DNA of 25,026 nt, taken from contig CAZLZJ010000032.1 in the NCBI GenBank assembly GCA_964563975.1, forward strand, positions 1 to 25,026, given 5' to 3'. How positions within the stretch are numbered: the stretch's first letter is position 1; the number at the start of each line of letters is the position of its first letter. The notes beneath the pieces are model-generated. The model searched no databases, was not told the DNA's origin, and saw nothing but the letters and a program-made list of their open reading frames with translations. Of the stretch, positions 15,879 to 23,341 are shown piece after piece. This stretch comes from JAAYJR01 sp964563975 (GTDB lineage: Bacteria; Bacteroidota; Bacteroidia; Bacteroidales; Prolixibacteraceae). Position numbers and translations under genes: made by a program.

Positions 15879-17031
15879 TAACAAGGATTTTATTTTTACC
15901 CTCAATCAATAACTCCACCATTTTAGCAGCAGTCCTTTGTGAACTGCCCGCAACTCCTGTCAATTCTTTCAAACGACCATAATCATCAATTATTTCACTT
16001 CTGTAATCCTTATCAAAAAGAAGCCTTTTCAACTCCTCTCTTATATTTGCAACTGTCATCTGCACCTGGAGATACTCCTTAACAGCCTCCTTCCCCAAGA
16101 TAAGGTTAGGGAGTGATACCCATTTGACATGTAAAAGAATATACTTCATCAGCCAAAATACCGGCCATCCCCCTTCAAGCCTGTACATCACAGCCTGCGG
16201 CACATTAAAAAGAGCCGTCTCCAACGATGCGGTACCCGAAGCAACAAGTGCGGCAAAAGAGTTATTCAGCAGATCATAGGTCTGATCAAAAATCACGGAT
16301 ATGCCTGATCCCTTCAGGGCAGCCTCGTAAACAGCCCTGTCTACGGTTCTCACACCTGCCACAACAAACTGAAAACTGCCAAACCCTTCTACCGACCTTC
16401 TCATCACAGGCAGAGTATTTTTCACCTCCTGTTTTCTGCTCCCCGCAAGCAGTGCAACAACAGGCCTGTCGTCCAAATTATTTTTCTCAAAAAAGTGCTT
16501 TCCCGGCACTGCTGCCGACCTGAACGACACAACCGAATCAATAAGAGGATTACCCATATAGTGAACACTCATGCCATACTTCCTGAAAAATTCCACTTCA
16601 AAGGGCAAAATGGAAAATATCTCATCAACAAATGCCTTAAGCTTTTTTACCCTATACTCTTTCCATGCCCATACCTTTGGGGCTATATAGTAAAAAACCT
16701 TAATACCGCGGGCTTTTGCAAATCTGGCAATCTTTAGGTTAAATCCCGGATAATCAATCAGGATTAAAAGATCGGGAGAGTATTGAAGCAGATCTTTTTG
16801 GCATAAATTCATATACCCGGCAATTGTCCTGATATTCAAAATAACATTCACTATCCCCATAAAAGCCATCTCCCTGTAATGACGAACCAATCCGCCACCT
16901 GCTGCCTCAACCATCAGATTACCGCCGAAAAACCTGAACTGTGCCTGCGGGTCGGCCTTTTTCAGCTCCCTGATCAGATTAGAACCATGCAGATCGCCCG
17001 AAGCTTCGCCTGCAATAATATAATACTTCAT
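15871..17031 (-). CDS. lpxB: Lipid-A-disaccharide synthase
   Basis: This 386-residue peripheral membrane glycosyltransferase condenses lipid X with UDP-2,3-diacylglucosamine to form the lipid A disaccharide. The family N-terminus YIIAGEASGDLHGSNL (residues 3-18) is clear. So are the FFGGNLM segment, the LLILIDYPGFNLKIA segment, YYIAPKVWAWKEYR and the C-terminal nucleotide-sugar site around ASGTASLETA. Length is normal. It lies downstream of surE and a small membrane gene and overlaps the start of the GldF-GldG gene by 8 bases. The surE-lpxB arrangement recurs in Bacteroidota as far as I know. Together with the KdsC-type domain and the O-antigen ligase-like protein it makes this strand a lipopolysaccharide-related neighbourhood. 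Confidence 0.96.
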   Translation of the reverse strand: MKYYIIAGEASGDLHGSNLIRELKKADPQAQFRFFGGNLMVEAAGGGLVRHYREMAFMGIVNVILNIRTIAGYMNLCQKDLLQYSPDLLILIDYPGFNLKIARFAKARGIKVFYYIAPKVWAWKEYRVKKLKAFVDEIFSILPFEVEFFRKYGMSVHYMGNPLIDSVVSFRSAAVPGKHFFEKNNLDDRPVVALLAGSRKQEVKNTLPVMRRSVEGFGSFQFVVAGVRTVDRAVYEAALKGSGISVIFDQTYDLLNNSFAALVASGTASLETALFNVPQAVMYRLEGGWPVFWLMKYILLHVKWVSLPNLILGKEAVKEYLQVQMTVANIREELKRLLFDKDYRSEIIDDYGRLKELTGVAGSSQRTAAKMVELLIEGKNKILVNV

Positions 17032-17063
17032 CCTCTATATTTTTTACTCCGGTTAATTGTCAG

Positions 17064-17366
17064 CTACAATGCTTTAACTATTAAAATTATAATAGCATAT
17101 ATTATTGTTGCTCCCAGCACTCCCCGTGCAGCCCTGTCATAATTAATACGAATAAACCCCATAAAAACCAGCAAATTGGCAAAAACACACAGACTGCCCA
17201 ATTTAATCAAGGCATTCAGCCGTGTGAGGCTTATCACATAATCTTTAAAAGATATCTCTGTCTCCCTGATAAAATAGACCGCAACAAAAATGATCAGCGG
17301 AATGAGGAAGCCTGCAAAAAATCCTGTTAAAGGCCGGTTTACCTGTTTTTTGACTCTTTTCTGCAT
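17064..17366 (-). CDS. Small three-helix membrane protein
   Basis: This 100-residue protein has a short basic N-terminus (MQKRVKKQ) and three hydrophobic helices, at about 15-33, 50-72 and 82-100. I do not recognise a named family, but the position between surE and lpxB suggests it is conserved with them. The ATG at 17366 is chosen because its A is also the last base of the surE stop codon (TAATG), which predicts translational coupling; a TTG at 17378 would give an 8-bp-plus overlap and a less natural N-terminus. The positive N-terminus predicts it in the cytoplasm. It may assist lipid A or envelope synthesis, but this rests only on its neighbours. Confidence 0.75.
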   Translation of the reverse strand: MQKRVKKQVNRPLTGFFAGFLIPLIIFVAVYFIRETEISFKDYVISLTRLNALIKLGSLCVFANLLVFMGFIRINYDRAARGVLGATIIYAIIILIVKAL

Positions 17367-18127
17367 TAAAATTTCCAATTTCTTAATAGTTCCAACGATT
17401 TATAGCAGGTCATATCCACCTTTACAGGCACAATAGAAGCATAGTTGTTTTTCAAGGCATATATATCTGTTTCGGTGGCATCCTCCTCAAAATTTTTAAA
17501 ATGCCCTGCCAGCCAGTGGTACTCTTTGCCTTGCGGATCTTTTCTTTTTATAAACTCCTCAACCCATTTACCATGTGTCTGCCTGCATACTTTAATCCCT
17601 TTCGGCTTACCTCTTGGAATATTGACATTCAGACAGGTAAAAGGAGCCAGTCCATAATCAAGCACATTTTGAAATACCCTGGCAACAATTATTTTAGCTT
17701 TTGAAAAATCAGCATCCTCCCTATAGTCATCCAACGAAAAACCAATTGCCGGAACCCCGTGAAGACACGCCTCAATGGCCGCTCCCATAGTTCCGCTGTA
17801 TATCACACTGATTGAGCAGTTAGTGCCATGATTAATACCCGATACCACATAATCCGGTATATCCTCAAGCAGCCCGTTAAAACTTAATTTCACGCTGTCA
17901 ACCGGTGTTCCGTTACATTTATAGGTGGGGACGCCATGGATCTTTTCCACGGGAACAGCCCTGAGGGGCTGATCAACAGTAATGCCACACCCTTTACCCG
18001 ACATGGAAACTTCGGAGGATACAACATCAACCCTGCCAAAAAACTTCATCACTTCAACCAGCTCTCTCAATCCGCCGGCATGAATACCATCATCATTTGT
18101 CACTAAAATAGAAGGCTTTTTTGTCAT
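17366..18127 (-). CDS. surE: 5'/3'-nucleotidase SurE
   Basis: This 253-residue metal-dependent phosphatase removes phosphate from nucleoside 5'- and 3'-monophosphates and some short polyphosphates in the cytoplasm. The metal-binding aspartate pair lies in ILVTNDDGIHAGGL near the N-terminus. The conserved SGSINHGTN-type segment is seen as SGINHGTN followed by YSGTMGAAIEA, and NVNIPRG is also present. Length is normal. The gene starts 22 bases after the deacetylase-like gene and shares its last base with the next ATG. SurE is often linked to stress survival; here its position looks more like part of a conserved envelope-gene cluster. Confidence 0.96.
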   Translation of the reverse strand: MTKKPSILVTNDDGIHAGGLRELVEVMKFFGRVDVVSSEVSMSGKGCGITVDQPLRAVPVEKIHGVPTYKCNGTPVDSVKLSFNGLLEDIPDYVVSGINHGTNCSISVIYSGTMGAAIEACLHGVPAIGFSLDDYREDADFSKAKIIVARVFQNVLDYGLAPFTCLNVNIPRGKPKGIKVCRQTHGKWVEEFIKRKDPQGKEYHWLAGHFKNFEEDATETDIYALKNNYASIVPVKVDMTCYKSLELLRNWKF

Positions 18128-18149
18128 AATATATTTATATAAAAAAAGA

Positions 18150-19400
18150 TCATTTAACCATAATGGAAACTTTCCTCCTGCCTCTCTTTCGTGTCAGCTT
18201 CAGAATATAAATGTACTCCTTCTCTTTCTGCAACTCCTGCAACCTGATCCTGATATCAGCAGACCCGAAACGGGCAGGCATGGCAGTCACTATCTTCATT
18301 GTCAGCTCCTGCTGCCCGATAAGTGACGGCAGCTCATCAACAGCTGAAAAATCGAGCTCAACCACATTTCCGTTTACCGCGGTTTTAGTAAGAATGTGAT
18401 GAACAAGCTGATGTTGAAAAAAAAGCGAATCGGGCGCCAGCATCATATCCGGCCTCTCATTATATGGCTTCAGATAGTCAATCCATTTTTGAACAACCTC
18501 TCCGTTACGCAAGGGATCGGGATGTAACATATTGGGCCAGTGCATCCCGCATGTCGGCCCTGTCAACTCTTTAGACGGATCACCGGGAAAAGCTTTCCAC
18601 GGAAACTCATCTCTCCCTCTGTCGACCGTCATTACACCATCATCAATTCCAAATATGCCATAACTGATCCTCTCTTTATTAAAAACAGATCCAAAGGGAG
18701 TATTGATATAGTTCACCCCTCTCTTTTTAAGAATTGTTGCCAAGCCGGTTCTGCCTGCTGCCGAAGGGCCAAAAGAGTGAAGAAATGCCGCCGGCACAAA
18801 TGATTTGGGAAAAGGGCCAAGGTTATGCTGCTTCATCAGCTTTTCAAAATAGTCAAGATGCTTTTCAACCTCCTCCTGCGGCCTCATAACCCCGTCGGTA
18901 TCGTGCCACTCCGCCCGTGTAAACTTTTCTCCTTCCCAAAATTCATGCCCTATGCCATGGAGGGTAAGCTCAAAATGCTTTTCATTGCTGCGAATTATGC
19001 CGGCTGCCTCATCCATCCACGGACCGACCCACCGTGAGTTATCCCAGTTTCTTCCCATCCATGTAGAAGAAGGGAGGTCCCGAAGAATATTTTCCTTATC
19101 CCATTCACACAATATAGTTGCTGCCTGCGGCCTTATCCCCAATCCCTTACCCAGATCAACAATCGCCTGATAATCAGCCGGCACATGATCCCTGCCAATC
19201 CCCGTACGATAGGGCTCTCCTATTTCATGCCCATCCTTGCCCGACCACCAGCCGACATCGTCAATCACCACCTGCAGCGGCATTGGAATAAACACCTTAA
19301 AAGGAAATGGCGAAGCGACAGTGCTCAATCTCCCGGCAACAACCCCTGCAGTTATTCCGGCAGTTTGCCTTACAAATCTTCTTCGCGATATCTTTTCCAT
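18150..19400 (-). CDS. Tat-exported polysaccharide deacetylase-like protein
   Basis: This 416-residue protein starts with a twin-arginine signal, SRRRFVRQ (residues 5-12), followed by a hydrophobic stretch, so it should be exported folded through the Tat system. The mature part resembles the NodB/CE4 deacetylase superfamily. An aspartate pair D47-D48 follows a hydrophobic strand (VVIDDVGWW), and HGIGH (H148 and H152) gives the HxxxH metal-binding pattern. Later blocks are less clear, so it may be a distant member related to DUF2334-type proteins. The C-terminal 80 residues form a basic beta-rich tail. It begins 6 bases after the acyltransferase gene, suggesting joint modification of a surface glycan. 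Substrate and activity are unproven. Confidence 0.65.
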   Translation of the reverse strand: MEKISRRRFVRQTAGITAGVVAGRLSTVASPFPFKVFIPMPLQVVIDDVGWWSGKDGHEIGEPYRTGIGRDHVPADYQAIVDLGKGLGIRPQAATILCEWDKENILRDLPSSTWMGRNWDNSRWVGPWMDEAAGIIRSNEKHFELTLHGIGHEFWEGEKFTRAEWHDTDGVMRPQEEVEKHLDYFEKLMKQHNLGPFPKSFVPAAFLHSFGPSAAGRTGLATILKKRGVNYINTPFGSVFNKERISYGIFGIDDGVMTVDRGRDEFPWKAFPGDPSKELTGPTCGMHWPNMLHPDPLRNGEVVQKWIDYLKPYNERPDMMLAPDSLFFQHQLVHHILTKTAVNGNVVELDFSAVDELPSLIGQQELTMKIVTAMPARFGSADIRIRLQELQKEKEYIYILKLTRKRGRRKVSIMVK

Positions 19401-19406
19401 TGTTAA

Positions 19407-20525
19407 TCAGATTTTTATAAAGATCTTGTTTTTATACAGCCAGTAACAGATATACCAGAGGGATGCCCATACAGCCAGGGAGGCAATGATATCTACAGTC
19501 AGGGTACCGCCCCATGAAAATAGCAGCCGGCTATAGGGATTAAATATCTTTTTCAACAATCCCGATCCTCCGATACTGAAAAACATATAGATAAAAATAC
19601 TATTCATTCCGGTAATTATAAAAAAGCGCGATCCCTTTAAAAAAAGCTTTTTATGATCAATAAGCCAGTAGCTGAAACAGAGCATCAATACAGACCAGCC
19701 GCCGCTTGCAAAAACAAACGACGAAGTTGCAATCTTTTTGATTATGGGAGTGATATTCATCAGGTCGAGTGAATAACCAACCACTAAAGCCGCCACACCG
19801 CCAAGCAACAGATATTTTATTTTCTGCACGGCATCTCTCTTTTGCAAAAGAAGCTTTCCGCAAATAACTCCCCAAACAGTATGGGCAGTGGTAGATACAA
19901 AATTCAGGGTAGCCCACTCACTGGCCTTATCCACCCCCTCTATCTTATTATTAAACCATGCCCCGAGATTTTCAAAATTGACCCATGGATTATTAAAGCC
20001 CTCCACAGGAAAAAAGCGATAGGCAAGGTCTATCAGCAAAAGTATCATTAACGTGAAAATCAGCTGAAAGCCAATATTTTTATTCATCAGAAGAAAAGCC
20101 ACCAAGTAGGTTACCGAAAGCTGGGCAAGCACATTTTGAAACTGATAAACCATGGTGCCTGCCGAAATAAAGTGCAGTGACCATCCAAAAAAAAGCAGAA
20201 GGAAAGATCGCTTCAGTACATGAAGAAAGATAGTTCTTTCGCTTTGCCCCCTCTTTCTTCTGTTAGCAGTTGCAAAAGGTATGGCCACACCTACGATAAA
20301 CATAAAAAATGGCTGTATAAGATCCCAGAAATGGAGTCCGTGCCATTTATGGTGGCTAAGCTGTGTTCCCAAGAAATTCACAAAACCGTTATCCACCTTA
20401 AGAAGAAGCCCGAACAAGCCCGTTGACCCTCCTGCCAGCAAAAACATGGTCAACCCCCTGAAAAAATCGACTGATGCCACCCGGCCGGGCAGTGGCTGAT
20501 TAATTGATTTTTGGTTAACTTCCAT
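19407..20525 (-). CDS. NagX/DUF5009-type membrane acyltransferase
   Basis: This 372-residue inner-membrane protein has about ten helices and the features of the DUF5009/heparan-alpha-glucosaminide N-acetyltransferase (HGSNAT-like) group. These include RVASVDFFRGLTMF near the N-terminus, the WHGLHFWDLIQPFFMF block with its histidine, and NVLAQLSVTYLVAF. Relatives move acetyl groups from cytoplasmic acetyl-CoA across the membrane onto amino sugars, and bacterial versions are often found beside N-acetylglucosamine catabolism or glycan genes. It follows maf by 88 bases and precedes the deacetylase-like gene by 6. One gene that may add acyl groups next to one that may remove them suggests editing of an envelope sugar. 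The specific acceptor is unknown. Confidence 0.8.
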   Translation of the reverse strand: MEVNQKSINQPLPGRVASVDFFRGLTMFLLAGGSTGLFGLLLKVDNGFVNFLGTQLSHHKWHGLHFWDLIQPFFMFIVGVAIPFATANRRKRGQSERTIFLHVLKRSFLLLFFGWSLHFISAGTMVYQFQNVLAQLSVTYLVAFLLMNKNIGFQLIFTLMILLLIDLAYRFFPVEGFNNPWVNFENLGAWFNNKIEGVDKASEWATLNFVSTTAHTVWGVICGKLLLQKRDAVQKIKYLLLGGVAALVVGYSLDLMNITPIIKKIATSSFVFASGGWSVLMLCFSYWLIDHKKLFLKGSRFFIITGMNSIFIYMFFSIGGSGLLKKIFNPYSRLLFSWGGTLTVDIIASLAVWASLWYICYWLYKNKIFIKI

Positions 20526-20613
20526 AATATTAATATTTAATTAAAGCACTTCCTCAATTTTTTCGAAATTTAAAAAAACTTCAACCTCCTGCCATAAATC
20601 CGCACTGAAAATT

Positions 20614-21195
20614 TTACTTTTCAAAATTTAAAATCTCCAGATAAAGCTGCTGTACCGGCAAACCCATAATATTATAAAAAGAGCCCTTAATGCCGGTAAT
20701 ACCGATATAGCCAATCCACTCCTGTATCCCGTAGGCCCCTGCTTTATCATAAGGCTTATAAATATCAACATAATACTCAATTTCCTGTAAAGTCAACTCT
20801 TTAAAACTGACAAAAGATGTTGAAAAAAATGTTTTTTGCCTCTTTACCGAAGTCAGGCATACGCCTGATACTACCTGATGCTCTTTCCCGCTCAACAGTT
20901 GCAGCATACCAACAGCCTCCCGCCTGTCTGCCGGCTTTCCGAAAATTTTACCGTCAAGGCAGACTATGGTGTCGGCCGTGATAAGCAGGTCACTCTTATC
21001 CAGCTCATCAAGAAAAGGCAAAGCTTTGGATTTTGCCAGATAAACGGGTATTTCAGTTATTGACAATCCTTCGGGAAAAGATTCGCCTGCCTCCTTCACC
21101 TTCACCTGAAAGTCAATACCCAATGACTTTAGCAACATTTGTCTCCGTGGCGACTCAGATGCCAGGATATAATTATACTTTGGCAACCAATTCAT
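20614..21195 (-). CDS. maf: Maf-family nucleoside triphosphate pyrophosphatase
   Basis: This 193-residue cytoplasmic enzyme hydrolyses nucleoside triphosphates, including modified or non-canonical ones, to monophosphates. The family start, YILASESPRRQMLLKSLG, has the conserved ASxSPRR loop. Later motifs are ADTIVCLDGKIFGKP, with the catalytic aspartate, and SGKEHQVVSGVCL. The tail motif YGIQEWIGYIGITGIKGS is typical of the YhdE/Maf type. Its ATG directly abuts the TAA of the DUF2520-KdsC fusion gene (TAAATG), so the two are co-translated. In Bacteroidota, maf commonly lies next to a KdsC-like phosphatase, and this arrangement is preserved here. Confidence 0.95.
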   Translation of the reverse strand: MNWLPKYNYILASESPRRQMLLKSLGIDFQVKVKEAGESFPEGLSITEIPVYLAKSKALPFLDELDKSDLLITADTIVCLDGKIFGKPADRREAVGMLQLLSGKEHQVVSGVCLTSVKRQKTFFSTSFVSFKELTLQEIEYYVDIYKPYDKAGAYGIQEWIGYIGITGIKGSFYNIMGLPVQQLYLEILNFEK

Positions 21196-22497
21196 TTATA
21201 ACGAACTACGTGATAAAAGATTTGAAATAATCCATTTGCCCTGACTTCGCAAAGCCTTTTCAATTACATCGCGGGCACACCCTTCTCCCCCTTTCAGGTG
21301 AGAGATATATTTTGCCGTCTCCTTTATTTCCGGTGCCGCATCGGCCGGAGCAACCGGAATACCCACCTTATTCATTATTTTATAATCAACCAAATCATCA
21401 CCCATAAATAAAATATCGGAAGCATCTATCCCTGTTTTTGAGATAAAGTGTGATAAACATTTCACCTTGTCGTTGACACAATCATAATAATATTTCACCC
21501 CTAACCTCTTACATCTCAGCTTAACCCGCCTCTGGCAGCCGCCGGTGATGACTGCAACAGGATAGCCCAACGAGATGGCATTTCTTATTGCATACCCATC
21601 CTTTACATTAGCCGTTCTCACCGGATTACCGATTTTATCATGCGATGTGGCTGCCTTCGACAAAACCCCGTCGACATCAAAAATAAATGCTTTTACTCTT
21701 TTAAAGAGATCGGCATGATCCCGTTTTCCGCCGTGATATAAAAAAATCTGCCGCGACACCATACCGTACAGCTCCTGCAGTTCAGGAAAATCTTTCAGAG
21801 ACTCTTTATGCTTTTCAACAATATTCCTGTCAAATCTTACGGCAGGCCCCGTCTGTGCCGATTCAGGATCCATCTGCTGCACCTTGAAGGCTGTTTCAAG
21901 AATAAGAGGACGAAGTACATCAAAGGGAAGATTCTTATATTTCAAAATTTCTGAAGCTGCAGTATAAAAGTAGTTAACAAAATTACAGGCAAAAACTGCA
22001 GCTATATGGAGAAACAACCGCTTTTCCGAATTGAGAAGAGTTACATTTCCTGAAATTTTTTGTCCGATTTCAATTAAAAGCTTCTCACTGTCTCTGTTTT
22101 TTGCTTCAACAAAACAGGGGATATTGCAAAAGTCAACCTCCAGACTTTTAGAAAATGTTTGTAAAGGATAAAAAACAGCACTATTGGTTGTATATCTGTC
22201 AAGTACCGAAAGAGGCATACTCCCCGAGCAATGAACCAGCAAGCCGCTGCCAATCCCCGCTAATGGCAGAACTTCGTCAAAAACATCATCCTTGAGTGCA
22301 ACAAAATAGATACCGGCATCTTTTATTATATTCTCCGGAACAGTGGTAAACGATGCATCAACCTTTTCAGCCAGCTCTTTTGCCGACTTTTCCGTTCTGC
22401 TGTAAACCTGTGCAATTTTAAAACCTTTGCTGTTAAGTGCAACAGCCAGGTGGGTAGCAAGATTTCCGGCACCGATAAAAACAATAGTATAGCTCAT
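21196..22497 (-). CDS. DUF2520 Rossmann protein fused to KdsC-like HAD phosphatase
   Basis: This 433-residue protein contains two complete units. Residues 1-255 form a Rossmann/DUF2520 protein with the dinucleotide motif FIGAGNLATHLA (7-18), resembling F420-dependent NADP reductase or pyrroline-carboxylate reductase folds. Residues 265-425 form a HAD phosphatase of the KdsC subgroup, which releases phosphate from 3-deoxy-D-manno-octulosonate 8-phosphate. It has DVDGVLS (D274, D276), VITGG (316-320), K344 and GDDLVD (366-371). The linker is short, and no frameshift or internal stop separates the halves. In related species I expect them as neighbouring separate genes, so this looks like a gene fusion. 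It has its own promoter upstream and abuts maf downstream. Confidence 0.87.
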   Translation of the reverse strand: MSYTIVFIGAGNLATHLAVALNSKGFKIAQVYSRTEKSAKELAEKVDASFTTVPENIIKDAGIYFVALKDDVFDEVLPLAGIGSGLLVHCSGSMPLSVLDRYTTNSAVFYPLQTFSKSLEVDFCNIPCFVEAKNRDSEKLLIEIGQKISGNVTLLNSEKRLFLHIAAVFACNFVNYFYTAASEILKYKNLPFDVLRPLILETAFKVQQMDPESAQTGPAVRFDRNIVEKHKESLKDFPELQELYGMVSRQIFLYHGGKRDHADLFKRVKAFIFDVDGVLSKAATSHDKIGNPVRTANVKDGYAIRNAISLGYPVAVITGGCQRRVKLRCKRLGVKYYYDCVNDKVKCLSHFISKTGIDASDILFMGDDLVDYKIMNKVGIPVAPADAAPEIKETAKYISHLKGGEGCARDVIEKALRSQGKWIISNLLSRSSL

Positions 22498-22516
22498 CCT
22501 CTTGAAGTTAAAAGTT

Positions 22517-22547
22517 CAAATGTAGTGAGCCGGCATTAAATTACCAA
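22517..22547 (-). promoter_or_regulatory. Predicted promoter of the DUF2520-kdsC / maf unit
   Basis: On the minus strand a TTG (22545-22547) is followed after 20 bases by TACATTTG (22517-22524), an exact TAnnTTTG. The predicted start of transcription is about 15 bases before the ATG at 22497. It implies that the gene group from here leftward is independent of the SOD gene. Confidence 0.55.
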
Positions 22548-22579
22548 CTAATTATACACCTATCGGCACCTCCCCCTTT

Positions 22580-23290
22580 TCACGCTCTTGCTTTTAACAA
22601 TCTGTTATTTACTACTTCCCAGTTCACCAGGTTCCAAAAATTATCAACATAATCAGCTCTTTTATTTTGATACTTAAGATAGTATGCATGCTCCCAAATA
22701 TCCAGAGCCAGCAGTGGCGTTCCCCGTGTAATCCCCGGAATTGCCATTAAAGGATTATCCTGATCAGCCGTGGAGGTAACAAAAAGTTTTCCGTTGCTGT
22801 CTGAAGCCAGCCATGCCCAGCCGCTTCCAAAATGTGTTTTGGCGGCAGTGCCAAATTGTTCCAGAAAACTTTCGACCGAATTAAAATCTTTTTCAATTGC
22901 CTCTTTTAAAAGTGCAGGAATTTGTTGGCGGGAGGGAGTCATATTTTCCCAGAACAGGGTATGATTATAAAATCCGCCTCCATTATTACGAACAGCCACA
23001 GGATATTTTCCAATACTTTCAAATATCTTTTCCATTGGGGTATCGATCAACTCGGTTCCTTCTGCTGCAGTTTTAAAATTATTAAAATAGCCCTTATGGT
23101 GTTTTGTATAGTGAATTTCCATTGTGAGGGCATCAATATAAGGCTCAAGTGCATTAAAGTCATATTTCAGCCCGGGAAATTTATGACCTTCAAATTTATC
23201 CGAAGTCGTCATGCACGATGCAACGCCTCCCATTACGGGAACTGTTAATGCGGCAGTTCCAACCATGGTTATAAACTCTCTTCTCTTCAT
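22580..23290 (-). CDS. Exported lipoprotein iron/manganese superoxide dismutase
   Basis: This 236-residue protein converts superoxide to hydrogen peroxide and oxygen. The four metal ligands are all present: H60 in MEIHYTKHH, H110 in NHTLFW, and D197 and H201 in DIWEHAYYL. The glycines before H110 and Q177 in TADQDNPLM are the pattern of manganese-type enzymes, though cambialistic use of iron is possible. Unlike cytoplasmic SODs it has an N-terminal extension. KRREFI resembles a twin-arginine signal, followed by a hydrophobic run and a lipobox VASC, with C26 as the predicted acylated cysteine. It is therefore likely a membrane-anchored lipoprotein outside the cytoplasm. It follows the O-antigen ligase-like gene by 51 bases and is probably co-transcribed with it. 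Confidence 0.92.
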   Translation of the reverse strand: MKRREFITMVGTAALTVPVMGGVASCMTTSDKFEGHKFPGLKYDFNALEPYIDALTMEIHYTKHHKGYFNNFKTAAEGTELIDTPMEKIFESIGKYPVAVRNNGGGFYNHTLFWENMTPSRQQIPALLKEAIEKDFNSVESFLEQFGTAAKTHFGSGWAWLASDSNGKLFVTSTADQDNPLMAIPGITRGTPLLALDIWEHAYYLKYQNKRADYVDNFWNLVNWEVVNNRLLKARA

Positions 23291-23341
23291 TTTTAAAAAA
23301 TTTATTACTTAATCTACAAAACAACAAGAAGAGAGAATAGT

